DNA of 64,000 bases, taken from the NCBI RefSeq assembly GCF_013403875.1, contig NZ_JACBNX010000014.1, positions 1 through 64,000 of the forward strand. The letters are read 5' to 3'. Positions 8,689 through 16,123 of this stretch are shown in pieces (position 1 is the stretch's first letter; the number at the start of each line of letters is the position of its first letter). Origin of the DNA: Burkholderia guangdongensis. Lineage in GTDB: Bacteria > Pseudomonadota > Gammaproteobacteria > Burkholderiales > Burkholderiaceae. The notes under the pieces were generated by a model, which was not told the origin of the DNA, searched no databases, and was given only the letters and a program-made list of their open reading frames with translations. Made by a program: the position numbers and the translations under genes.

Positions 8689-10341
8689 ATGACCGGACCC
8701 ACCCACGCAGTCACCAACCAGTTCGACGAACTCGTCGACTATAACCTCTTTGCGACCGACGTCGCGCTGCGCGAGGCGCTCACGCGCGCCGGCGCCGAGT
8801 GGGCCGCGCCGCAGCTCGACGCGTTTGGCGCCCGGCTCGGCAGCCGCGAGGTCGCGAAGCTCGCCGACGACGCAAACCGCCACACGCCGGAACTGAACGT
8901 GTTCGACCGGCGCGGCCGGCGGATCGACAGCGTCGAGTTCCACCCGGCCTGGCACGAGCTGATGCGGATTTACCGCGAGGAAGGGCTGATCTCGCTCGCG
9001 TTCCGCGATCCGCGCCCCGGCCGCTGGACCGCGACCGCCGCCGGCTTTTATCTGCACACCCAGATCGAGCACGGCACGATGTGTCCGGCGACGATGACGC
9101 AGGCGAGCATCCCCGTGCTGCAGAAGGAGCCGGCGCTGTGGGAGCAACTGCGCGACAAGTTGTACAGCAACGTCTACGATCCGCGCGACGTGCCGGTCGA
9201 GCAGAAGGCGTCGATGTGGCTCGGCATGGGGATGACCGAGAAACAGGGCGGCTCCGACGTGCGCGCGAACACCACGACCGCGACGCCGGTCGGCGCGGGC
9301 GGCCGCGGCGGCGAATATCTGCTGCGCGGGCACAAGTGGTTCTTCTCCGCGCCGATGTGCGACGCGCACCTGATCGTCGCGCGCACCGACACCGGTAGCC
9401 CGTCGTGCTTCTACGTGCCGCGCTGGCGGCCCGACGGCACGAAGAATCCGATCGAGATCCAGCGTCTGAAGGACAAGGTCGGCAACCGCAGCAATTCGAG
9501 CAGCGAGATCGAGATCAATGACGCGTGGGGGATCATGCTCGGCGAGGAAGGCCGCGGGATTCCGACGATCATCGAGATGGCGACCTATACGCGGCTGAAC
9601 TGCGTGCTCGGCAGTTCGGCGATGCTGCGCCAGGGCGTCGTGCAGGCGATCGCATATACGCGGCAGCGCCACGCGTTCGGCCGCGCGCTCGCCGAGCAGC
9701 CGCTGATGCGCACCGTGCTCGCCGATCTCGCGCTCGAAAGCGAGGCCGCGCTCGTGCTGTCGATGCGGCTCGCCGAAGCGTTCGAGCACGGCGATGTGCG
9801 CGGCCAGCAGGCATGGAAGCGAATCGTCACGCCGGCCGCGAAGTTCTGGGTCTGCAAGCGCGCGGTCGAATTCACCGGCGAGGTGATGGAAGCGTTCGGC
9901 GGCAACGGCTACGTCGAGAACGGCCCGATCGCGCGGCTGTTCCGCGAGGCGCCCGTCAACTCGATCTGGGAAGGCTCCGGCAACGTGATGTGCCTCGACG
10001 TGCTGCGCGCGATCTCGCGCGAGCCGGACCTGCTCGTGTCGCTGTTCGACGAGCTGGGCGAGATGGGCGCGGGCGAGCCGCGAATCCGCGCGGAGCTCGA
10101 CGCGTTGCGCGCGATGCTCGGCGCCGAGCCGGCCACGCTCGAAGCGGCCGGCCGCCTGTTCACGCAGCGGCTCGTGCTCGTCGCGCAGGCGTGCCTGCTG
10201 CGCCGCGACTCGCCGGCCGCCGTCGCCGACGCGTTCATCGCGACGCGGCTCGGCGAGCCCGGCTGGGGCCGCGTGATGGGCAGCTTCGATCCGCGCGCGA
10301 TCGACGTCGCCACGCTGCTGCAGCGCGCGTATCCTGCCTGA
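8689..10341 (+). CDS. AidB-like acyl-CoA dehydrogenase
   Basis: This 550-residue flavoprotein is of the AidB branch of acyl-CoA dehydrogenases. Motifs include TEKQGGSDVRANTTTATP (FAD/substrate loop), GHKWFFSAPMCDAHLIVART, LKDKVGNRSNSSSEIEI, YTRQRHAFGRAL, EVMEAFGGNGYVE and NSIWEGSGNVMCLDVLRA. The WEGSGN motif carries the glutamate at the usual catalytic position. The start at 8689 follows CGGAGACACCG. The length is typical of AidB rather than short-chain acyl-CoA dehydrogenases (about 380 residues). The next gene encodes an acyl-CoA synthetase, so a role in activating and oxidising a branched or unusual acid is more likely than DNA-alkylation response, but this is inference. Confidence 0.87.
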   Translation: MTGPTHAVTNQFDELVDYNLFATDVALREALTRAGAEWAAPQLDAFGARLGSREVAKLADDANRHTPELNVFDRRGRRIDSVEFHPAWHELMRIYREEGLISLAFRDPRPGRWTATAAGFYLHTQIEHGTMCPATMTQASIPVLQKEPALWEQLRDKLYSNVYDPRDVPVEQKASMWLGMGMTEKQGGSDVRANTTTATPVGAGGRGGEYLLRGHKWFFSAPMCDAHLIVARTDTGSPSCFYVPRWRPDGTKNPIEIQRLKDKVGNRSNSSSEIEINDAWGIMLGEEGRGIPTIIEMATYTRLNCVLGSSAMLRQGVVQAIAYTRQRHAFGRALAEQPLMRTVLADLALESEAALVLSMRLAEAFEHGDVRGQQAWKRIVTPAAKFWVCKRAVEFTGEVMEAFGGNGYVENGPIARLFREAPVNSIWEGSGNVMCLDVLRAISREPDLLVSLFDELGEMGAGEPRIRAELDALRAMLGAEPATLEAAGRLFTQRLVLVAQACLLRRDSPAAVADAFIATRLGEPGWGRVMGSFDPRAIDVATLLQRAYPA

Positions 10342-10417
10342 CGTGCCGTAGCGTAATGCCGCCCGCGCGTCGTGCGCGGCGCGCACCGCATGCCTTGCCC
10401 CTGGAGGAGACACAATA

Positions 10418-11911
10418 ATGAACCTCGTCGCCCAACTCGAGCGCGCCGCGCGCGCGACACCCGACAAGCCGTTCCTGCGCCACGACGGCACGACGATCAC
10501 GTACGCGCAAGCGCGTGAGCGATCGCGCCGCGCGGCGGCCGTGCTGCGCGGTCTCGGCATCGCGGCCGGCGACCGCGTCGCCGCGATGTGCTTCAACACG
10601 CCCGCGTTCGTCGATCTGCTGCTCGGCACGTGGCGGCTCGGCGCCGCGTTCGTGCCGATCAACCACAAGCTGCAGGCGCCCGAAGTCGACTACATGCTCG
10701 CGCACAGCCGCTGCAAGGTCGTGCTGTTCGACGCGGCGCTCGCGCCGGTGCTCGAGCGCGTCGCGCATCCGGTCGAGCGGCTCGCGACCGAAGGCGCGGT
10801 CGCCGGCGTGCCGGACTTCGGCACGCTGCTCGACGCGTCCAAAGGAATTGACGGAATCCGCCCCGGCGACGACGACGTCGCCGAAATCCTCTACACGTCC
10901 GGCACGACCGGCCGACCGAAAGGCTGCGTGCACAGCCACCGCACGGTGACGCTCGCGGCGATGGCGAGCGCGCTGTCGCTGTCGATGACGCGCGACGAGC
11001 ATACGCTGATGGCGATGCCGATCTGGCATTCGTCGCCGCTCAACAACTGGTTCGGCGGCACGCTGTACGTCGGCGGCACGGTCGTTCTGCTGCGCGAATA
11101 CCATCCGCTGCGCTTTCTCGAGGCGGTGGAGCGCGAGCGCGTGACGCTGTATTTCGGGGCGCCGGTGTCGTATACGCTACCGCTCGACAAGGTCGAGCAT
11201 TTCGCGTCGTTCGATCTGTCGAGCGTGCGCGCGTGGATCTACGGCGGCGGGCCGATCGGCGCCGCGCAGGCCGAGCGACTCGCGCAGGCCTATCGCAGCA
11301 ACGCGTTCTTCCAGGTCTACGGCATGACGGAGACGGGCCCGGCCGGCACGACACTCTATCCGCACGAGCAGATCGCGAAGGCCGGCTCGATCGGGCACCA
11401 CGGCGGCCCCGGCGTCGATCTGCGCGTCGTGCGCGAAGACGGCCGCGACGCGCAGCCGGGGGACACTGGCGAGATCTGGCTCGCCGCCGACAGCATGATG
11501 CTCGGCTATCTCGACGATCCGGCCGCGACGAGCGCCACGTTCGCGGATGGCTGGTATCGCACCGGCGACGTCGCGCGCGTCGACGAGGACGGCTACCTGT
11601 TCGTCGTCGACCGGCTGAAGGACATGATCGTGACGGGCGGCGAGAACGTCTATTCGAAGGAAGTCGAGGACGTGCTGAGCGCGCATCCGGGCATCGTCGA
11701 GGTCGCGGTGGTCGGCCGCCCGCACCCGGACTGGGGCGAGACCGTCGTCGCGCACGTGGTCGCGCGAGCGGGCGCGGAACTCGACGGGGACGCGCTGCGC
11801 GCGTTCTGTGCGGAGCGGCTTGCGGGGTACAAGATCCCGCGAGAGTACGTGTTCGCGGATACGCTGCCGCGCACGCCGACGGGGAAGCTGCAGAAGTTCA
11901 TGCTGCGGTAG
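10418..11911 (+). CDS. acyl-CoA synthetase (AMP-dependent ligase)
   Basis: This 497-residue ANL-superfamily ligase makes acyl-CoA from a carboxylic acid, ATP and CoA via an acyl-adenylate. It shows the P-loop-like ILYTSGTTGRPKGC, the YGMTETGPAG motif, the hinge region GWYRTGDVARVDEDGYLFVVDRLKDMIVTGGENVYSKEVEDVL and the catalytic-lysine motif PRTPTGKLQKF near the C-terminus. CTGGAGGAGAC precedes the start. It lies 76 bases after the AidB-like dehydrogenase gene on the same strand, forming a two-gene acid-activation/oxidation operon probably under the divergent TetR regulator. The substrate chain cannot be read from the sequence. Confidence 0.9.
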   Translation: MNLVAQLERAARATPDKPFLRHDGTTITYAQARERSRRAAAVLRGLGIAAGDRVAAMCFNTPAFVDLLLGTWRLGAAFVPINHKLQAPEVDYMLAHSRCKVVLFDAALAPVLERVAHPVERLATEGAVAGVPDFGTLLDASKGIDGIRPGDDDVAEILYTSGTTGRPKGCVHSHRTVTLAAMASALSLSMTRDEHTLMAMPIWHSSPLNNWFGGTLYVGGTVVLLREYHPLRFLEAVERERVTLYFGAPVSYTLPLDKVEHFASFDLSSVRAWIYGGGPIGAAQAERLAQAYRSNAFFQVYGMTETGPAGTTLYPHEQIAKAGSIGHHGGPGVDLRVVREDGRDAQPGDTGEIWLAADSMMLGYLDDPAATSATFADGWYRTGDVARVDEDGYLFVVDRLKDMIVTGGENVYSKEVEDVLSAHPGIVEVAVVGRPHPDWGETVVAHVVARAGAELDGDALRAFCAERLAGYKIPREYVFADTLPRTPTGKLQKFMLR

Positions 11912-12075
11912 TAACGCAGACACAATAGGTTGTTCGCCGGTTCCCTACGCGCCGGGAATCGGGCCGCCGCGATCATGAGCCTGATTCGATCGGCGCAGTT
12001 CCCAGATATGTCGCCGCCCCCCTGATTGACGGGGGCGGTCACTTTCTGGTCTCAACCCTTGGGCCATCGCTTCCA

Positions 12076-12588
12076 TCACGACTGTTTCTCATCCGACGCT
12101 CCCGAACTCGGCAGCGAGTCCGGATCAATCTTGCCTCCCTCGATCACGAAATGCGGCCCATCGCTGTCGGGAGCAAAGAATCGCCAATCTTCATCCTCGG
12201 CTACATCATTCGGCGTGACAACAAGCCTCCGGTCATGCGACAGATCGATCCATATACCGCCTGAAGCGTTCGCCTGCACCCGTTCAACGACGGCGGGAAT
12301 GGGGTCGACCAACAGCCCGTCCAGACGCTCCGTCGTGCGACGAGCCGCATCGTCCGTGCCGAGATCGTCCTGGCTCGCCACAATGCGGCCGGACTGTTCA
12401 ACACGCCAGCCGCATTGAACGTGCAACGCCCACGCACCAACCTGTTTGACGGTGCCTCGTCGGGTGGTGATCTGCCTGAGTTGACCGAACTGTAAGGTCA
12501 GCATGTCGGCGGCGTGATTGATACCGCTCAGTTCTAGCCCGAGAAGGACGGCGAGGTGCTGGGTGATCACGGTTTTCGTGTCCGTCAT
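12076..12588 (-). CDS. hypothetical protein in the accessory stretch
   Basis: This 170-residue protein has no signal peptide or membrane segment. I do not recognise the family. It is acidic, with an N-terminal MTDTKTVITQHLAVLLG, a central region with tryptophans (VGAWALHVQCGWRV, GGIWIDLSHDRRLVVTPND) and a polar C-terminus. A small soluble acidic protein within a patchwork region is compatible with an immunity or accessory protein, but nothing here shows that. It stands alone on the minus strand between the acyl-CoA synthetase gene and a rightward VapB gene. Confidence 0.7.
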   Translation of the reverse strand: MTDTKTVITQHLAVLLGLELSGINHAADMLTLQFGQLRQITTRRGTVKQVGAWALHVQCGWRVEQSGRIVASQDDLGTDDAARRTTERLDGLLVDPIPAVVERVQANASGGIWIDLSHDRRLVVTPNDVAEDEDWRFFAPDSDGPHFVIEGGKIDPDSLPSSGASDEKQS

Positions 12589-12768
12589 TCGGTGCCTCCA
12601 AACATATCCTGCGCCCGCTCCATTATTTCGTGAAATCCGAGGCCTTCCCCGCTTACATCCTCATGAAGCAGGTGGCAGGACTTTGCAGCATGATGGGAGG
12701 CAATTTTTTGGGCATCATTCGATGCTGTAATTCGTGCCAGTCATTGGCTTACCTCTCAAGGAGCGAAA

Positions 12769-12966
12769 ATGCGCACCACGATCGCACTCGACGACGATCT
12801 GCTTGCCAAGGCCCAAGCCTATACGGGCGTGGAAGAAAAATCGGCGCTTGTGCGCGAGGCACTCAAGGCCCTGATCCAGCGCGAAGCCGCAAAACGGCTC
12901 GCCAATCTTGGCGGAAGCCAGCCAGGTATCGAGGCAGCGCCGCGCCGCCGACCGGACGTCAGATGA
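12769..12966 (+). CDS. VapB-family type II antitoxin without a neighbouring VapC
   Basis: This 65-residue protein begins MRTTIALDDDLLAKAQAYTG, the ribbon-helix-helix start typical of VapB antitoxins, followed by EKSALVREALKALIQREAAKRLANLGG and a short basic tail that in VapB proteins docks into the toxin. AAGGAGCGAAA precedes the ATG. In normal loci the vapC toxin gene overlaps the antitoxin stop and begins MILVDTSVW. Here the overlapping frame also begins ATGATCTTG but continues into a lipoprotein, so no PIN-domain toxin is present. It may be an orphan antitoxin protecting against a chromosomal VapC elsewhere, or a remnant. Confidence 0.85.
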   Translation: MRTTIALDDDLLAKAQAYTGVEEKSALVREALKALIQREAAKRLANLGGSQPGIEAAPRRRPDVR

Positions 12967-13646
12967 TCTTGAATGCCAAGGGGCAGGCAGATCGATCGGT
13001 TTGGGTGGTCCGCTGCGTTTCGTATTGCATTGCCGCAGCGGTGCTCACTGCGTGCGCGACGGAGCACCAAGACCACGTGCGCGAGTTCACTGCCGCCATC
13101 AAGCGTGAGCTCGCCGGCGATAGCGGCCGCCTTTGCGCGATAGTCGACGAGTTTCCATACCCGGATAGCCCCTTCCCGGCCGAAAATCAGGCAGAGCTGC
13201 ATGCGATGGCGCGAGCCGGAATCGTCGAATCATTCAATGGTCCAGCCCCTGGATCATTCAAGTACTGGCGGCTGACCAATGAGCACGATCCGTTGTTCGT
13301 CCGATATGGTCCGCCTTCGCCACAGAACCGTCACGGCTGCTACCAATACGGGCGGCTCCAACTCGTGCGGATCGAAGGCTGGCGGGAGTTGACGACGGCG
13401 AACAACGACAAGGCCACGATCGTTTCCTTCACCTATCAGATCGACAATCTCGCAAGCTGGGCAAAGGATCCCGAGCTCCGACAAGTTGCCGAAGACAGCA
13501 CATCTCCGGGTGGTATATGGCCGGTCGTGGCGGGACAAAACAAGGCGCTGAGTTCAATCGATCTTGTCGCAACACCTGACGGATGGAAAAAACGTCCCTT
13601 TGTGTATGCGCCGGAGATAGTTACACCTCCCCCCGCCGCTCGTTGA
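12963..13646 (+). CDS. predicted lipoprotein overlapping vapB
   Basis: This 227-residue protein has a hydrophobic N-terminal segment and a lipobox (AAAVLTAC, Cys31), so the mature protein should be lipid-anchored. The rest is soluble, with EFTAAIKRELAGDSGRLCAIVDEFPYPDSPF, a Trp/Tyr-rich middle and a proline tail. I do not recognise the family. The ATG overlaps the vapB stop as ATGA, implying translational coupling. The N-terminus before the hydrophobic segment (MILNAKGQADRSVWVVR) is long for a signal peptide and may derive from a vapC start; the native start could instead lie further in. Confidence 0.7.
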   Translation: MILNAKGQADRSVWVVRCVSYCIAAAVLTACATEHQDHVREFTAAIKRELAGDSGRLCAIVDEFPYPDSPFPAENQAELHAMARAGIVESFNGPAPGSFKYWRLTNEHDPLFVRYGPPSPQNRHGCYQYGRLQLVRIEGWRELTTANNDKATIVSFTYQIDNLASWAKDPELRQVAEDSTSPGGIWPVVAGQNKALSSIDLVATPDGWKKRPFVYAPEIVTPPPAAR

Positions 13647-13712
13647 CGTTCTCTCTACGAGCTCGGCTGCGGGGTTATCGAGTGGCGATTTTCCAGTGGC
13701 CCCGACGGCTGC

Positions 13713-14069
13713 TCAGGTGTTGATCCACACGCGCGCCTGCTCCAGCTCGTTGACGTGGAACGCCTTGACTTCGGCCTTCGTAAAGAACCGCGCGAGATGC
13801 ATCGACGCACGGATCCAGCCCGCATCGGCCACCACGGCGGCGCGCGTGACCTTGCGGGCCACGGAAACGCCGAGCGTTATATCGGTCCACAGCGCCTTCG
13901 GCTCGATGCCGGTGACATGCTCGATGCGTTCGAGCACGCGGGTCTTGCCGTTCAGTTCGAGATCGCCACGCACGCGTTCGATGGCTTCGCGCAGTTCGTG
14001 GTCGGTGATTTTCCCTTCGACGGAAATTTCGATGACGGCGGAATCGGGGTCGGTGTGATAAAGGATCAT
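13713..14069 (-). CDS. SpoIIAA-like (STAS-related) protein
   Basis: This 118-residue cytoplasmic protein has the SpoIIAA-like pattern: a first strand pair (VIEISVEGKIT), then helix DHELREAIERVRGDLELNGKTRVLERIEHV, then TRAAVVADAGWIRASMHLARFFTKAEVKAFHVNELEQARVWI. The family resembles STAS domains and binds hydrophobic ligands or membranes; a specific role is unknown. The start at 14069 is preceded by a weak GGGGGGCTTGCC. It stands alone. Family assignment is from pattern recognition and is fairly secure because of the conserved D-x-GWI and FH-x-xEL-x-xARxW segments. Confidence 0.75.
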   Translation of the reverse strand: MILYHTDPDSAVIEISVEGKITDHELREAIERVRGDLELNGKTRVLERIEHVTGIEPKALWTDITLGVSVARKVTRAAVVADAGWIRASMHLARFFTKAEVKAFHVNELEQARVWINT

Positions 14070-14407
14070 GGCAAGCCCCCCTGACTAGGAAGACGTTACA
14101 TGCTCAGGCGCGGCGCGGATGAGCCTGGCGTTCGATGATTTCTTCACGATACGCCTTTTCACGCGGCTCGGTTAGCAGGTTCAACGCCGCTTGGAGTGCG
14201 CTAACGGCCCCGCCCCGTTACCATCCTCCCGCCCCGTGCGACACGTTTCGCGGCATGACTGGAGAATTCCCTACATCACGCGTAGCGCGCAGCTCGGTAT
14301 GCTGCGGGAACTTGATATCGAGCCGGGCCGCACTCTTGCCCTATTTGATATCCAACGAATTCCTCGTCGTCAATCCGTCAATTTCGCGGCCTGAACGGGT
14401 GATTGAA
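14070..14407. other. intergenic region with possible decayed coding fragments
   Basis: On the minus strand, from about 14197 down to a TGA at 14104-14106, a frame without a start codon reads ALNLLTEPREKAYREEII and ends RQAHPRRA, which looks like the C-terminal tail of a real protein. On the plus strand, 14191-14394 has an open frame ending SAQLGMLRELDIEPGRTLAL and then FDIQRIPRRQS. Neither has a convincing start signal or recognisable family. They are best read as gene remnants in an accessory stretch. Confidence 0.35.
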
Positions 14408-14575
14408 ATGACAAGAAATGCGTCTATCGTGTTTTTCGTTGCGGCGTTGATAGTCGTTATCGTTGGTGTGGATGTTCTGTTCTTCAAGAACCGATTCTGG
14501 GAACGGCTGATGGTGAATATCGGCATTGTCCTGGTATTCGCGGCCTTCTATTTGAGATTTCTGAAGCACCTGTAA
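14408..14575 (+). CDS. small two-helix membrane protein
   Basis: This 55-residue protein has two predicted membrane helices: residues 6-26 (SIVFFVAALIVVIVGVDVLFF) are hydrophobic, then a positive/polar loop KNRFWERL, then MVNIGIVLVFAAFYLRF. The start ATG at 14408 is the first Met before the helix. Upstream GTGATTGAA offers only a weak ribosome site. The compact K-x-x-x-W-x-R-L linker between the helices is typical of genuine small membrane proteins rather than chance frames. Function unknown. Confidence 0.6.
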   Translation: MTRNASIVFFVAALIVVIVGVDVLFFKNRFWERLMVNIGIVLVFAAFYLRFLKHL

Positions 14576-14579
14576 GTCA

Positions 14580-14794
14580 CGTATCGAATCCGATGGCGGC
14601 GAACCGCGCTATGTGCTCTCGCCGCCCTTCACTGTCTCCATTCAGCGGCCTGTGCAGCTAGCGGATAGCGGGGGCGACTTGTGCGCGTCACCGAGCGCCG
14701 AAAGCGACAACGTTGGTCGGAGTGCGGCCAAGAGGCGACGTTCGACATCACGATCCAGATCGTCGACAATTCGAGCGCAGACGACGATCACTGA
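14580..14794 (+). pseudogene. frameshifted coding remnant
   Basis: Two consecutive plus-strand frames look like coding sequence but are out of register. From 14580 the frame reads RIESDGGEPRYVLSPPFTV and continues SIQRPVQLADSGGD. From about 14681 a second frame reads ECGQEATFDITIQIVDNSS and ends at TGA 14792-14794. A short similar leftover, KITVEYGKLTITAN plus stop, lies at about 15541-15585. Their style resembles fragments of phage-tail or T6SS-associated proteins, but no family can be named. Confidence 0.35.
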
Positions 14795-14884
14795 ATATCA
14801 GCCTTATGTGATTGAGGCGCCGACCTTCTGCCTGCTGGAACGGTGATCGTCTGAATAAATAGTGTTCAATTTTTTGACCAAAAC

Positions 14885-15520
14885 ATGAATACCAAGAGCA
14901 AAAAAGAAGTCAATACGCGACATTCATTTGCCAAAAGCTTAGTTTTGGTCGCATTTTTCGCCGCGCTGGCTTTAAGTACATCAATTATCACCTCCCTGGT
15001 GTTAATCGATTTTGTCCATGGAAATCCGAATAGACCCCAAAGCAATGCGGCGCTGATGATGATTTTATTCCCCCCCATATTCGGCCTCGTGGCGATAATT
15101 GGAACATTCATTGTATTCTCACCATCCCAGATCATCCTGGCGTTAATGATGCGCGTCCTTCATCCTCGCGCCGGTCGATACGCTTACATTTTTATCGGGC
15201 TGATGGTCCCATTCATTTCAATCGCGACCTGGTATTGCTATGATTATTTGACTCCAACAAATTTCAATCTTGCAATAAATGAGGGGGCGGACTGGGTGCC
15301 GTATCAACACGGTATAAATATAAAGAGATATCTCGTAGCTTTGGTGTGCCAAGGCCTAGTTACAACATTCAGCATATTTTATTTTGATAGCGAAATTTTC
15401 CGTCGCTCAAAAAAACCGATTTTTCTAGGCATTGTGTTTGCGGCGATTACTATCGGTGCGATCTGGGGATATCGCATTGCAATAACACAATACCAATTCA
15501 TCGACCATCCGTCTCCATAG
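14885..15520 (+). CDS. AT-rich multi-pass membrane protein, possible immunity protein
   Basis: This 211-residue protein has about five hydrophobic segments: LVLVAFFAALALSTSIITSL, LMMILFPPIFGLVAIIGTFI, YIFIGLMVPFISIATWYCY, LVALVCQGLVTTFSIFYF and FLGIVFAAITIGAIWGY. The DNA is visibly more AT-rich than its surroundings, indicating recent acquisition. It lies between decayed fragments and a tandem-repeat array and has no strong ribosome site. AT-rich polytopic proteins in such places are often immunity proteins against membrane-active T6SS or contact-dependent toxins, but no toxin partner is visible here, so the function is unassigned. Confidence 0.7.
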   Translation: MNTKSKKEVNTRHSFAKSLVLVAFFAALALSTSIITSLVLIDFVHGNPNRPQSNAALMMILFPPIFGLVAIIGTFIVFSPSQIILALMMRVLHPRAGRYAYIFIGLMVPFISIATWYCYDYLTPTNFNLAINEGADWVPYQHGINIKRYLVALVCQGLVTTFSIFYFDSEIFRRSKKPIFLGIVFAAITIGAIWGYRIAITQYQFIDHPSP

Positions 15521-15637
15521 TCAAGAATCTATAGAAGATCAAAATCACTGTCGAGTACGGCAAGCTGACGATCACCGCGAACTAAACGATCGGAGAGCGG
15601 CCAAGGCGGACAGGCCCACGGAGTTGTGTAAAACCAT

Positions 15638-16010
15638 CGTGCGCGGCGGTCAAACCCTCATGACCGGAACTCTAAGACTCGTGCGCGGAGGACAAACCCT
15701 CGTGATCGGAGGTCTGAGGCCCGAACGCGCCGCTCAGAGGTCCGAAATGCCGAGCTCAAAGCGTCGCGCACGGCGCTCAGAGGCCCAAATGCCGGGCTCA
15801 AAGCGTCGCACACGGCGATCGGGGGCCCGAATGCCGAACTCAAAACGTCGCGCACGGCGCTCAGAGGTCCGAAATGCCGAGCTCAGAGCGTCACGCACGG
15901 CGCTCAGAAGCCCGAATGCCGAGCTCAAAGCGCCACGCACCGCGCCCAGAGGCCCGAATGCCGAGTTCAAACCGCCGCGCACGGCGCTCAGAGGCCCGAA
16001 TCCGGCAGTC
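15638..16010. repeat. degenerate 42-bp tandem repeat array, about nine copies
   Basis: The sequence repeats with a 42-bp period. Two early units start at 15638 and 15680 with CGTGCGCGG and CAAACCCTC. From about 15722 a related unit recurs containing GGCGCTCAGAGGCCCGAATG followed by CCGAGCTCAAAGCGTCGCGC, with base changes between copies. Because 42 is divisible by three, several frames stay open through it on both strands, producing artificial Arg/Ser-rich repeat proteins. Copies touch each other, so there are no spacers as in a CRISPR. It sits at the downstream end of the AT-rich accessory stretch, just before the terminator of the binding-protein gene. Confidence 0.85.
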
Positions 16011-16011
16011 C

Positions 16012-16044
16012 AAACGAAAACGCCCACTGCGTTCGCAGTGGGCG
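16012..16044 (-). terminator. rho-independent terminator for the LIV binding-protein gene
   Basis: A perfect 10-bp stem, CGCCCACTGC (16021-16030) with GCAGTGGGCG (16035-16044), has a four-base loop. Read on the minus strand it is followed by TTTTCGTTTG. It lies about 80 bases after the stop codon of the binding-protein gene. Confidence 0.8.
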
Positions 16045-16123
16045 TCGGGCATTCGCCACGCGTACCAGGATCACACCACGCCGTCATTCAAACGACGCCG
16101 CAGCCCCAGCCAAGCAGCAACCC

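Noticed and set aside
7963..10668. 901-residue minus-strand protein
   Set aside because: Only its C-terminal part (the TetR regulator) is real; the rest is the antisense of the AidB-like gene in GC-rich DNA.
15638..16010. CRISPR array
   Set aside because: The 42-bp units are directly adjacent with no unique spacers, and no cas genes occur.
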